From: Desulfocurvus sp.
Lineage (GTDB): Bacteria; Desulfobacterota; Desulfovibrionia; Desulfovibrionales; Desulfovibrionaceae
DNA: 64,000 nt
Reading direction: 5' to 3'
Assembly: GCA_020692325.1 (NCBI GenBank)
Contig: JAIMKR010000004.1
Span: 157,441 to 221,440, forward strand
Part shown: in pieces, positions 19,249-27,598 of the stretch
Layout of the letters: every line of letters starts with the position of its first letter
Position numbering within the stretch: the stretch's first letter is position 1
The notes under the pieces: model-generated
The model's database searches: none
What the model was told of the DNA's origin: nothing
What the model saw: the letters and a program-made list of their open reading frames with translations, nothing else
Program-made: the position numbers and the translations under genes

Positions 19249-20544
19249 ATGCGCGCGAAAAGCAGAATCCTCGTCCTCGCAATGCTGCTCATCATGCTGG
19301 CGGCCAGGCCTGTGCAAGCCGCACGCCACGCCGCAGGCGAACTGCCGGTCAAATCCGCCATCGCCATGGATCTCGGCACCGGACACATCCTGTACGAACA
19401 AAATCCCGACCAGCAGATTCCTCCGGCCTCACTCACAAAAATCATCACGCTCTACCTTACGTTCGAGGCCCTGCAAGAGCACCGCCTCACCCTCACCGAG
19501 CCCGTGCTGGTGAGCCGCGAGGCCGCGCGCGAGCCACCCACGCGCATGAGCCTGCGCCCGGGTGAGCACGTCATCGTGCGCGAGCTGATGAAGGGCATCG
19601 CCGTGGCGAGCGGCAACGACGCCTGCATCGTCATGGCCCAGCGTCTCTCAGGAGGCGCGAACTACCAACCATTCATCGCCGCCATGAACGCCAAGGCCCG
19701 TGAACTGGGCATGAGCGAAACGGTGTTCAAGAACCCCAACGGCCTGCCCGCCGCGGGCCAGCTCACCAGCGCCCGCGACATGCTGCGTCTCTCCACCAAC
19801 TATCTGCGCCGCTTTCCACAGTCGCTGACCTTCCATTCCATGACCACTTACGCCCACAACAACTGCAACCACCACAACGCCAACCGCCTGCTCAGCAGCT
19901 ACGAGGGCGCGGACGGCCTCAAGACCGGCTTCGTGCAGGCCTCCGGCTACAACAACGTGGTCACGGCCAAGCGCGGGGAAACCCGCATCATCGCCGTCGT
20001 CCTGGGCGCGAGCACGGCAGGCATCCGCACTGCGGCCACCCGCAAACTGCTGGATCTCTCCTTCGCGCGCATGGCCGAAGGCAAGTACATCGGAACCCTC
20101 GACGAACGGCGCGGCACAGGTGTTTTGCCTGCCGCGCTGGCCCGCACCGCCCCGCGCGAGTCCAACTCCGACCTGCGTGCCGCCCAGCAGCTCGCCGACC
20201 TGCGCGCCAATCAGGTACGCGGCGTCGTCGAGCCCGCGCCCAAGGCGGAAAAGGTGAAGGAGAAGGAAAAAGAGAAAGAGCCGGACGACAAGCATGTGAC
20301 CTTGATGCGTCGCAAGCACGGCAAAACCATCTACGCCATCCAGGAGAGTTCCTTCCAGTCGCGCAAAATGGCCGAGCAACGCGCCCAGCGCCTGGAGAAG
20401 AAGGGACTGCCCGTCCGGGTGGTGGCCACGAGCCTGGGCGGCAACCGCTGGTATCGGGTGCTCGTGGGACCCTACGCCAGCATGGACGCCGCCAAGAAGA
20501 CCCGTGAGAAGATGCTCACCCGGGGCTCCAGCGCCGAGGAATAG
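19249..20544 (+). CDS. dacA: D-alanyl-D-alanine carboxypeptidase with C-terminal SPOR domain
   Basis: A periplasmic low-molecular-weight penicillin-binding protein (peptidase S11) that trims the terminal D-Ala of peptidoglycan stem peptides. It has a signal peptide ending PVQA, serine nucleophile motif SLTK (S61, K64), SGN (121-123) and KTG (225-227). After the catalytic domain comes a Lys/Glu-rich linker (KEKEKEKEPDDK, about 332-343) and a SPOR domain (about 355-425, YAIQESSFQSRKMAEQRA ... WYRVLVGPYASM) that binds denuded glycan at division sites. The usual amphipathic membrane anchor of PBP5 is replaced by SPOR, so localisation is probably septal (inference). The RBS is weak. Confidence 0.93.
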   Translation: MRAKSRILVLAMLLIMLAARPVQAARHAAGELPVKSAIAMDLGTGHILYEQNPDQQIPPASLTKIITLYLTFEALQEHRLTLTEPVLVSREAAREPPTRMSLRPGEHVIVRELMKGIAVASGNDACIVMAQRLSGGANYQPFIAAMNAKARELGMSETVFKNPNGLPAAGQLTSARDMLRLSTNYLRRFPQSLTFHSMTTYAHNNCNHHNANRLLSSYEGADGLKTGFVQASGYNNVVTAKRGETRIIAVVLGASTAGIRTAATRKLLDLSFARMAEGKYIGTLDERRGTGVLPAALARTAPRESNSDLRAAQQLADLRANQVRGVVEPAPKAEKVKEKEKEKEPDDKHVTLMRRKHGKTIYAIQESSFQSRKMAEQRAQRLEKKGLPVRVVATSLGGNRWYRVLVGPYASMDAAKKTREKMLTRGSSAEE

Positions 20545-20548
20545 TCTT

Positions 20549-20640
20549 CCCCACATATGGCGGGAGTCCTTTCCCGTCCCCTCGCGGCCCGGAAGCGCAT
20601 GACGCGCCTTCGGGCCGTGGCGTTTTCCCCACCCCAGCCA
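20549..20640 (+). repeat. Intergenic repeat family 2, copy 1
   Basis: Starts CCCCACATATGG and contains a 39-base core (20583-20621) that folds as GGCCC...GGGCC with an inner GAAG/CTTC arm, followed by CGTTTTCCCC. The core recurs exactly 144 bases downstream. It begins 5 bases after the dacA stop and may act as its transcript end. Confidence 0.8.
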
Positions 20641-20691
20641 GTAACCCTGCCCAGCCTTCCGCCGAGGCGAATAACTTTACTGAATGGCCTT

Positions 20692-20780
20692 TTCCCACAT
20701 ATGGTGAAGGGCTCCCCGCCCCCCTTCGCGGCCCGGAAGCGCATGACGCGCCTTCGGGCCGTGGCTTTTCCCTCCCCAGT
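20692..20780 (+). repeat. Intergenic repeat family 2, copy 2
   Basis: Starts TCCCACATATGG and has the same 39-base hairpin core (20727-20765) without a change, followed by TTTTCCC. The non-core flanks differ, so only the hairpin core and the CATATGG edge are strictly kept. Confidence 0.8.
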
Positions 20781-20867
20781 CTTCCCGCCTTCCACCGCGA
20801 TGAGCAATCCCCCAAAGTATGTCAATAGTCTAATTTTATCTTTTCGACGGCCATAAATTCGCATTTT

Positions 20868-20897
20868 TTGTCTTCTGACATATTTCAGGGCTATACT
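20868..20897 (+). promoter_or_regulatory. Predicted promoter of the phage-tail/lysis cassette
   Basis: TTGTCT (20868-20873) and TATACT (20892-20897, five of six consensus positions) are separated by 18 bases, in an AT-rich island (20811-20900) just before the first cassette gene. RBS AAAGGAG and the first ATG follow at 20922 and 20935. Confidence 0.6.
20875..20888. promoter_or_regulatory. Palindrome inside the cassette promoter spacer
   Basis: CTGACATATTTCAG is symmetric at 6 of 7 paired positions and lies wholly between the -35 and -10 hexamers, the classic place for a repressor site. Which regulator would bind is unknown; the CTGA/TCAG ends are only loosely like an SOS box. Confidence 0.5.
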
Positions 20898-20934
20898 CGC
20901 TCCACGCCGGCGGCCAACCGGCAAAGGAGTGCGG

Positions 20935-21387
20935 ATGATCCGACTTGTTCCCTTTCTGCCCGAACACGCGGCCATGCTCGAACTGCGACCCGGAGCGGCG
21001 GCTGTGTTGAACCGCATCGGCCCGCGAAAGAGGCTTGCGCGGACCTATGCGGCGGCGGGTCCAGCCTGGACGCTGCTATGGAGCGACGACGTGGCGGCCT
21101 GCGGCGGCGTGGTGCGCTTCTGGCCCGGCGTGGGGGAACTGTGGTGCTGGACGGGCGCACCCGCGGACGGATGTGGGCTCGCCTTCGCCCGACGGACCCG
21201 GCTGGCCGTGAACGGACTGTTCCGAACCCACGGCTTCCACCGCCTGCAGGCCCACGTGCGTCTGGACGACGCCCGGGCCCGGCGGTTCGCGCGGTTTCTG
21301 GGGCTGGCCCCGGAGGGCGAATGTCCCGGCTATGGCCCGGATGGGGCCACGTATCAACTCTACGGGAGGGTGCAATGGAGACAGTGA
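20935..21387 (+). CDS. GNAT-like protein, T7 gp13-type internal virion relative
   Basis: A 150-residue protein with a degenerate GNAT fold: IRLVPFLPEHAAMLELRPG at the N-terminus, TLLWSDDVAACGGVVRFWPGVGELW as the central sheet, LAVNGLFRTHGFHRLQAHVRLDDARARRFARFLGL as the acetyl-CoA-side helix and LGL..EG turn. This layout is that of phage Gp13/DUF2833 proteins, which sit in the structural block of T7-like phages. The ATG is chosen because AAAGGAG is 6 bases upstream; a GTG at 20929 is too close to the RBS. It is the first gene of the phage-like cassette and overlaps the next by 13 bases. Confidence 0.72.
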   Translation: MIRLVPFLPEHAAMLELRPGAAAVLNRIGPRKRLARTYAAAGPAWTLLWSDDVAACGGVVRFWPGVGELWCWTGAPADGCGLAFARRTRLAVNGLFRTHGFHRLQAHVRLDDARARRFARFLGLAPEGECPGYGPDGATYQLYGRVQWRQ

Positions 21388-21890
21388 GCAGCGTCATGCC
21401 GCTGGCCGCAAAAACCGGCGCGCGGGCCATCGGCTCCGTCATCGGTTCAGCCATCGGCGGCGGCGGAAGCAAGGTCTCGGACATCGCCGAGGCCAGGGCC
21501 GACCAGGTGGAGGACCAAGCGCGGCGGCAGGCCGAGTCGATGGAACGCGAAACCCGGCGGCAGGTGGGCGCCCAGCGCGACGACACCGCGCATCAGCTCG
21601 CCAGGGCGCGGGTGGCCGCGGCCAACTCCGGGCTGGAACTCTCGGGCAGCTCGCTGCTCAACCTGACAAGCCTGGAGCAGGCCGGCGCGGACAAGGCGGA
21701 CGACCTCCTGGACGAGTCGAACCTGCGTGTGCGGTCGCTCCTCGACTCCGCATCCGAGCAGGCGCGCAGCATCCGCCTCTCCGGCCGGGTGGCCAACGAC
21801 CGTCTGGATGGCCTGGGCTCGCTGCTGCGCCTGGGCGCACAGGCCGCGCAAGGCATCACCAAACCGACGGTCATGACCATCAAGGACTAG
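21375..21890 (+). CDS. Small alpha-helical virion-type protein (internal/tail-associated)
   Basis: A 171-residue protein: a Gly/Ala-rich hydrophobic N-terminus (IGSVIGSAIGGGGSK, about 19-33), then a long helix rich in Arg/Gln/Glu (QVEDQARRQAESMERETRRQ), and a second helical part with GLELSGSSLLNLTSLEQAGADKADDLL. The region around ANSGLELSGSS recurs in small proteins placed between structural genes of short-tailed phages (gp14-like). A role in the tail or ejection channel is inferred from position. RBS GGGAGGG precedes the ATG. Confidence 0.6.
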   Translation: METVSSVMPLAAKTGARAIGSVIGSAIGGGGSKVSDIAEARADQVEDQARRQAESMERETRRQVGAQRDDTAHQLARARVAAANSGLELSGSSLLNLTSLEQAGADKADDLLDESNLRVRSLLDSASEQARSIRLSGRVANDRLDGLGSLLRLGAQAAQGITKPTVMTIKD

Positions 21891-21900
21891 GGGGGACACA

Positions 21901-24029
21901 TGTCGCTCGTGCCCATCATCATCACCAACTTCACCTCGGGCGAACTCTCGCCGCGTCTGGCCGGCCGGGTGGACGTGTCCAAGTACTTCAACGGCTGCCA
22001 AGCGCTGGAGAACTTTCTGGTCCAACCCCACGGCGGGGTGACGCGGCGGAGCGGAATGCGCTTCGTGGCCCGGGCCGCGCGCGACGCCGGTCCCTCGCTG
22101 CTCGTGCCCTACGAGGACGCGACGGGCGTGGGCTGGGTGCTGGAATTCGCCCAAAGCGAGACGGGAACCGGCGTTCTGCGCTTTTTCTCGGACGGCGGAC
22201 GCGTGCTCGACGCCGCGGGCGCGCCAATGGAGCTCACCACACCGTATCTGGCGGGACATCTGGACGGATTGTGCTGGGTTCAGGACCGCTACGCGCTGAT
22301 CCTGACGCACGAGGCCTTCGCGCCGCGCAAGCTCTCCCGCACGGACAACGGCGGATTCGCGCTGGCGGAGCTGACGCTGACCGCCCGCCCGGAGAAATGG
22401 GACGAGGGCGACTGGCCGGCCCTGTGCTGCCTGCACGAGGACCGGCTGGTGTTCGCCGCCACGCCGAGCGAGCCCTTCGGCATCTGGCTCTCGCGCACGG
22501 GCGACCATCAGGACTTCCGCCTCTCCACGCGCGAGGTTCCGCTGGACGACTGGGACGACTTCGAGATCACCGACAGCAACGGAGACAGCCTCTCCGACGG
22601 CCGGCCCGGCGACACCATCGCCCTGCTCGCGGGCGATTCGTTCCTCAAGGACTCCGCCGTGTCCGGCGCCATGGCCGATGGCACCCTCTGCTATTACCGA
22701 TACAAGGGTGCTCGCAGCGTCAAGGCAAGCACCACGGCCGGCGTGCGCATCACCCTCGTCGAAACGCCCACGGCCGCGGCCCAGCTGGAATCCGTGCGCG
22801 ACGCCAGCGGCAAGCTGCGCGAGGACTTCTGGCTCATGTACGCCATCGGCGACCGCATCGCCGCCGATCCCGGCGACGACCCGCTGGACGACGACGCCGT
22901 GGAGCTGACCCTCTCCGCCCCGCGCGGCGGGCGCATCCGCTTCCTCGCCCCGCGCGACAGGCTCTGGGTGGGGTCCACCAGTGGCGAGTGGACGGTTTCC
23001 GGCAGCTCGGTGAACACGCCCATCACCCCCAGCGGGGTCAAAGCCAACCGCGAGGGCACATACGGTTCCGCGCGCGTGCGGCCCTGCCAGGCCGGGGCCT
23101 CGCTGCTGTACGTGCAGCGCAGCGGCAAAAAAATCCGCGAAATGGCCTACCGGCTGGCCTCGGACTCCTACACCTCCCAGGACCTGACGCTGCTCGCCGC
23201 GCATCTGGGCGAGCCGGGCGTCACGCAGCTGGCCCTCACGCAGGAGCCGGATCCCATGCTCTTCTGCGTGCGCGCGGACGGCGTGCTGCTGGCCCTGACC
23301 TACCTGCCCGAGCAGGATGTGTGCGCCTTTTCGCGCATCACCACCGACGGCGCGGTGGAGTCCGTCTGCGCGGTCTTCAACCCCGCCGCCTGCCGCGACG
23401 AACTCTGGCTGGCCACCCGGCGCGAGACCGTGGTGGACGGCAAGACCGTCACGAGGCGCTTCATCGAGATTCTGGACCCGCCGTTCCCCGAAACCGCCAC
23501 CGACACGCGCGGCGCCTTCTTCGTGGACGCCGGCATGAGCTATGAGGGTGAACCGGTGAGCGGGCTGTCCGGTCTGTCGCACCTCGCCGGGCGCACGGTG
23601 CGCGTGCTGGCCGACGGCGCGGAGCTGCCCCCGCGCGTGGTGGACGCGAACGGCTGCATCACGCTCGACCGGCCGGCCTCCACCGTGCACGCCGGTCTGG
23701 GGTACGCCTCCACGCTCACGCCCATGCGCCTGGAGTTCTCCGGCCAGCGCGGCAGCGCCCAAACGCGCAACAAACGCATCATCGAGGTGGGGCTGCGCCT
23801 GTACCGCACACTGGGCGGCAAGGTCGGGCCGGACGCGGCGCACCTCCAGCCGCTGCTCTACCGCACCAGCGCCGACGTCATGGACGGCCCGCCAGCATTG
23901 TTCACAGGCGACAAGTCCGTGCGCTTTCCCCAGGGCTGGAGCCCGGACGGCCTGCTCACCATCATCCAGGACCAACCCCTGCCCATGACGGTCCTGCTCA
24001 TCGCCCCCACGCTGGCCCTCAACGAATAA
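21901..24029 (+). CDS. Podovirus tail tubular/stabilisation protein
   Basis: A 709-residue protein starting with the hallmark ITNFTSGELSPRLAGRVDVSKYFNGCQALENF and PHGGVTRRSGMRFVA, which opens tail-tube/stabilisation proteins (T7 gp12-like nozzle or 'phage stabilization' family) of short-tailed phages. It is followed by a long beta-rich part with many short Asp/Gly turns, consistent with a beta-propeller-like nozzle. Third-codon GC is as high as in host genes, so it has resided in this genome for a long time or comes from a phage of similar hosts. There are no stop codons or frameshifts: it looks functional. A good RBS (GGGGGG) is 5 bases upstream. Confidence 0.85.
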
Positions 24030-24054
24030 CCGGCCACCCGGCCAAGGAGCGCCC

Positions 24055-24438
24055 ATGACCATCGCCACACAGACGTCCAAGACGTCGTTCGCGGGAAACG
24101 GCGTCACCACGAGTTTTCCGCTGCCCTTTCCCTTCCAACACGAGGCGGACATCAAAGCCGTGCTACGCCGCGAAGGCGCGGACATCCCACTTTCCCATGG
24201 CACGCACTACGCCCTCGCCGGAGCGGGCAACGCCGCCGGCGGCACGCTGTTCATGCTCGCCCCGCCGGCCACGGGCGAAACGCTGGTGATCTGGCGCGCG
24301 CCGGCCATCGTGCAGGAGGTGGACTACGTGGAAAACGCCTCCTTCCCAGCGGAGACCCACGAGGCCGCCCTCGATCTGCTGACCATGATCTGCCAGTCCC
24401 TGCAGGAACAGATCGACCGCGCGTGCTCTACCCAGTGA
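24055..24438 (+). CDS. T7 gp17-like tail-fibre N-terminal (attachment) domain
   Basis: A 127-residue protein matching the N-terminal adaptor domain of T7-like tail fibres: TSFAGNGVTTSFPLPFPFQHEADIKAVL, then LVIWRAPAIVQEVDYVENASFPAETHEAALDLLTMICQSLQEQIDRA. In intact fibres the text continues past DRA with a V-P-rich segment. Here the frame runs into a stop after four unrelated codons, while the expected continuation is found in the overlapping frame starting at 24423. Either the fibre is split by a one-base deletion or it is made as two chains. RBS CAAGGAG precedes the ATG. Confidence 0.8.
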   Translation: MTIATQTSKTSFAGNGVTTSFPLPFPFQHEADIKAVLRREGADIPLSHGTHYALAGAGNAAGGTLFMLAPPATGETLVIWRAPAIVQEVDYVENASFPAETHEAALDLLTMICQSLQEQIDRACSTQ

Positions 24439-24950
24439 GCACGCCCGATGGCGACGTGCTGGATTCCACGAGCTTCCTGGCGACGGCCGCCGCCAGCCGC
24501 GACGCCGCACGCCAATCCGCCATCGACGCCGCCGGCAGCGCCGGACAGGCCGGCAAAAACGCCGGCGAGGCGTCCATCGACGCCAGACGGGCGGAGAACG
24601 CCGCCAACGCCGCGGCAAACGTCGCCGCCACGGCCGACGGTCTGGTCAAAGTCTCGCCGAGCGACGCCGCGGGCGGCAACCTCACGGCAAAACTGGCCGC
24701 CGGAGACGGTCTGTCCGAGACGCTCATCGACGCCGGCGCTGCCGAGTCCCTGCGTCTTTCCGTGGCCCTGGCCGAATCGTCCGGTCTGGAGTTCGCCGCG
24801 GGACGGCTGCGCGTCCTGCCCGGACCGGAACTGCGTCTGTCCCCGTCCGGTTTGGGCGTCGATCCGACCGGACTCGCCCAACTGCCGATCCTGCGGCCCG
24901 CCATTTCGACGGCCCGCATCCTCAACCACGCAATGAACGGAGGGTTCTAA
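24423..24950 (+). CDS. Tail-fibre shaft segment in the overlapping frame
   Basis: A 175-residue frame beginning at GTG 24423, overlapping the adaptor gene by 16 bases. The opening LYPVSTPDGDVLDS is what normally follows the EQIDRA helix of the adaptor. Then comes an Ala-rich trimeric coiled-coil shaft (AASRDAARQSAIDAAGSAGQAGKN, about 23-46, and ENAANAAANVAATADG) and a Leu/Pro-rich section ending in ILRPAISTARILNHAMNGGF. No RBS of its own is visible. Read as the second half of one fibre protein interrupted at about 24428, or as a translationally coupled subunit. Confidence 0.65.
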   Translation: MLYPVSTPDGDVLDSTSFLATAAASRDAARQSAIDAAGSAGQAGKNAGEASIDARRAENAANAAANVAATADGLVKVSPSDAAGGNLTAKLAAGDGLSETLIDAGAAESLRLSVALAESSGLEFAAGRLRVLPGPELRLSPSGLGVDPTGLAQLPILRPAISTARILNHAMNGGF

Positions 24951-24953
24951 ACA

Positions 24954-25631
24954 ATGGGCACCACTTACAAAGAGGCGATTTTCTGCGGCGATATGGCAGG
25001 CAAGCTCACACAGTTCACCAATGCCAACGGCCTGACTACTGCCGACATCACCATGGCCGACGCAAACGGTCCCGTGCGCATTGACTCGCTGACGGCGAGC
25101 ACGAATGACGTGGTCCCCTTGACAATCCTGCTCTCTGTCTCGGATGGCACCATTACTCCTGTGCTGATGAACATTCCGTTGAATCGGGCCGTCAAGCATG
25201 TTGTTACTAACAAGTTGATTCAATTCACCTTCACTGCAACCACCATCACGCGTTCCGCCGGGTCCTGGTTGGCTGATGGTTTTCAGGTTGGAGATTACGT
25301 CACCGTGACGAATAGCCCGGACGCGAACACCAATCTCCTGTATCTCCCCATCACAACCCTGACCGACACCGTAATGACCATTGCCACGGCTGGGATGACT
25401 GCCCGCGCCGCGTACTACGGAATCACTGAGGTGGCCTCGCCCGACTCAATGACCCCGACGGACCTCCTAGCCGACGCCAACATGGCCCCCTTTGTTGGTG
25501 CGGACTCCGCCGGTAACAAGTTCTTCGAACTGCCCAAAGGCTGGAAGCTCCAGGCTGCGTGTATCACCGCCCCGTCCGCTGGTAGACTTGTTACCGTGCA
25601 GGCGCGTTGGGGCACCTATGCTGGGGCGTAG
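24954..25631 (+). CDS. Phage tail-fibre-associated beta-rich protein
   Basis: A 225-residue Thr/Asp/Asn-rich protein with repeated beta-strand patterns. The segment FTFTATTITRSAGSWLADGFQVGDYVTVTNSPDANTN is a motif found in many phage structural and fibre-linked proteins. Codon use changes sharply here: A/T-ending codons are frequent, unlike the flanking phage genes. The function is unknown; its position between the fibre shaft and the Gly-rich tip suggests a distal-fibre or chaperone role. It starts 3 bases after the previous stop. Confidence 0.6.
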   Translation: MGTTYKEAIFCGDMAGKLTQFTNANGLTTADITMADANGPVRIDSLTASTNDVVPLTILLSVSDGTITPVLMNIPLNRAVKHVVTNKLIQFTFTATTITRSAGSWLADGFQVGDYVTVTNSPDANTNLLYLPITTLTDTVMTIATAGMTARAAYYGITEVASPDSMTPTDLLADANMAPFVGADSAGNKFFELPKGWKLQAACITAPSAGRLVTVQARWGTYAGA

Positions 25632-26661
25632 TCGGCCTCTGCGGTCCGGCCTGCGGAGGCCCACGGTCCTGCGGTTCGATTCGCCGCTAGCCACCCCTGG
25701 CAACCGTCTGTCTCCCTTTGGCGATGGCACGTACTCCGGCAACATCATGCAGGGCGGCGTGGTGCTTCAGCCTCAGGACTACATGCTGACTGGGGGCGAA
25801 GTGCTTCACGATTGCATCGTCGTCACCGGCACGGGCGCGGTTGTCCCGGACTGGACCACGGCCGGTGCTGCGACGTTCAGGTGCCACAACCTCGTTCTCG
25901 ACGGTGCGGCGGCCACTTTGTCGGCCTCGGTCAACTGCAAGGGCCTGCTGGGATTCGTCAGCGGCCGCGTGTGGCTGCGTAACTCCGCGCACTTGCATAT
26001 GGACAATCTGGGCAAGGCCGGAGTCTTCGGCGACCTCTCGCCGGACATGTTGTTGCCCGCAGCGTTCGCCAAGCATGTGGCGACGGACAAACTCAAGGCC
26101 TACGTCGTCAAGGGGCGCGGAGCTGAGGGCGCACCAGCAGTGTACAGCTCTTATGTAGGCGGTTTTCCCGCTGGGCCTATGCAGACTGGTGGTGGAGCCA
26201 CGGGATGCGTGGCCAAGACGTGGACCGGAAGAGGGGGCTGTGGAGGCTCCTGCTGCGGCGGAGCCGGTGCCGGTGGCGGTGCCTATGGAGGAAGTGGGGC
26301 TGGGGGCGATTTTGGCGGACCGGGCGGATATGGCAATTCGACCAGCAATGGCGGTGGTGGCGGTGCTGGCGACCCCCCTGGCCCTGGTTCAAATGGTGGT
26401 GCTCCGGGGGGAGGTGCTGGGGGAGGACTACTGAAAATCTTTGCGCGGCAGCTCTGGCTGGAGGCTGGCTGTCTTATCAGTGCGGACGGCGCATATGGCG
26501 GCCTTGCTGATTGGCCCGGCGGCGGCGCAGGAGGCGGATGCATAGTTCTCGTCACCACTAGCCCAGGAGGCCTCAACAATGCCGGGACCATTCGAGCTAA
26601 CGGCGGTGGTGTGGTTTGGGGGGGTGCTGGCAGCGTCAACATCTTTGAACTCAAGAAATAA
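25618..26661 (+). CDS. Glycine-rich putative receptor-binding tip protein
   Basis: About 347 residues. The N-terminal part contains SPFGDGTYSGNI and beta-solenoid-like text; the C-terminal half (about residues 180-300) is a dense glycine-rich block (TWTGRGGCGGSCCGGAG, GGAYGGSGAGGDFGGPGGYG, GGGGGAGDPPGPG) with several cysteines, ending in a compact VNIFELKK. Gly-rich polyglycine-II-like domains occur at the tips of long tail fibres and adhesins of other phages. The start is uncertain: the ATG at 25618 overlaps the previous gene by 14 bases; a later ATG at 25747 would also keep the conserved part. Codon use is AT-richer, as in the previous gene. Confidence 0.62.
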   Translation: MLGRSRPLRSGLRRPTVLRFDSPLATPGNRLSPFGDGTYSGNIMQGGVVLQPQDYMLTGGEVLHDCIVVTGTGAVVPDWTTAGAATFRCHNLVLDGAAATLSASVNCKGLLGFVSGRVWLRNSAHLHMDNLGKAGVFGDLSPDMLLPAAFAKHVATDKLKAYVVKGRGAEGAPAVYSSYVGGFPAGPMQTGGGATGCVAKTWTGRGGCGGSCCGGAGAGGGAYGGSGAGGDFGGPGGYGNSTSNGGGGGAGDPPGPGSNGGAPGGGAGGGLLKIFARQLWLEAGCLISADGAYGGLADWPGGGAGGGCIVLVTTSPGGLNNAGTIRANGGGVVWGGAGSVNIFELKK

Positions 26662-26681
26662 TAAGGAGGAAACGAGACATC

Positions 26682-27014
26682 ATGATTCTGCTTCATCACC
26701 AGGAATCCGAGCTTTCGCGCACTCTGCTGGCGGCCATGCCGGAAGGAGCGACGAGCATCGATTGCACCTCGGGCATCCCCGCCGACTACACCGGCCCCAT
26801 GGGCGTCAGCGCCTACCCCAGCGTCGTCGTGGACGTGCCCGCCTACAGCGAGACGGTGCCGGCCTATGACGCCGACGGCGGCCTCACCGGCATGGAGACG
26901 CGGACAGTGACGGCGCACCAGGAGGTTTTGCGCCTCCCGGCGAGCTGGGACGCAGTGGCGCAGTACAACTCCTATACGTCCGCGCGGGCGACGCAGAGTC
27001 CGGCGGTGAGCTAG
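26682..27014 (+). CDS. Small phage protein, possible tail-fibre assembly factor
   Basis: A 110-residue protein with RBS AAGGAGGAAA. Sequence features: VSAYPSVVVDVPAYSETVPAYDADGGLTGMETRT, consistent with a small beta-rich fold, and a C-terminal helix DAVAQYNSYTSAR. It lies directly after the Gly-rich tip gene, where fibre chaperones are usually coded. I recognise no family, so the role is inferred from position only. Confidence 0.5.
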   Translation: MILLHHQESELSRTLLAAMPEGATSIDCTSGIPADYTGPMGVSAYPSVVVDVPAYSETVPAYDADGGLTGMETRTVTAHQEVLRLPASWDAVAQYNSYTSARATQSPAVS

Positions 27015-27017
27015 GGG

Positions 27018-27407
27018 ATGGACACAAGCCAGCCGTGCGCCGTGCACGACGAACGCCTGGAGCAGCTGCGTCTCACCCTGGCCGAGTTGAAAAACCAGCT
27101 GCGTGAGGGGCTCGGCGTGGTGGCGGCGCAGTCACGCGCCAACGGTCGGGCTCTGGCGCGGCTCGCGGATTCGCAAACCGCTCGGCGCGAGCTGTGCGCC
27201 CAGCAGGAGGCGCGCCTCGGCTCGGTGGAGCGCGGGGCCGAATTGCACCGCATCGCCCATTCGACCGATCGCGACGAATACCTGGACGAACGCGCGGACA
27301 TCTGGGCCACGCTGAACAAGTTGCGCTTTCACGTCTATGTCGGCATCGGCGCGGGGCTGGTGCTGCAAACCCTCATTCCGCTGGCCTTGCGCCTGGCGGT
27401 CAAATGA
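27018..27407 (+). CDS. Coiled-coil protein with C-terminal membrane anchor (XhlA-like)
   Basis: A 129-residue protein: a long heptad-patterned helix from about residue 10 to 95 (RLEQLRLTLAELKNQLREGL ... EARLGSVERGAELHRI) and a single C-terminal TM helix (VYVGIGAGLVLQTLIPLALRL). This is the architecture of XhlA/haemolysin-type proteins that partner phage holins. It starts 3 bases after the preceding gene and is followed by two further membrane proteins and a lysozyme, supporting a lysis role. Confidence 0.6.
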   Translation: MDTSQPCAVHDERLEQLRLTLAELKNQLREGLGVVAAQSRANGRALARLADSQTARRELCAQQEARLGSVERGAELHRIAHSTDRDEYLDERADIWATLNKLRFHVYVGIGAGLVLQTLIPLALRLAVK

Positions 27408-27423
27408 CACGAAGGGAAAAGCC

Positions 27424-27588
27424 ATGAACAAATTTTCCGAACGCATCGCGAAATTTCTTGCCACACGCGCCGCGGCCCTGCGCGGCAGGTTCACACGACT
27501 GGCAGCGCGCCCGGTTCCGCTGTGGAAGACCCTCTGCGGCCTGGTCCTCGGTCTGCTGACGGGCGGCCTGCTCGGCCGGCTGCTGTAG
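27424..27588 (+). CDS. Small single-TM protein in the lysis block
   Basis: A 54-residue protein with RBS GAAGGGAA. The N-terminal two thirds are strongly basic and amphipathic (RIAKFLATRAAALRGRFTRL). The C-terminus is a Leu/Gly TM helix ending GGLLGRLL. It could be a holin accessory, antiholin or pinholin-like peptide; no named family recognised. Confidence 0.5.
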   Translation: MNKFSERIAKFLATRAAALRGRFTRLAARPVPLWKTLCGLVLGLLTGGLLGRLL

Positions 27589-27598
27589 GGACGAGGAA

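Noticed and set aside
25668..25700. tRNA-like T-arm text (GGTTCGATTC) near 25671
   Set aside because: Flanking bases do not pair into a five-base T stem and no anticodon or acceptor stem can be drawn; it lies inside a coding frame.
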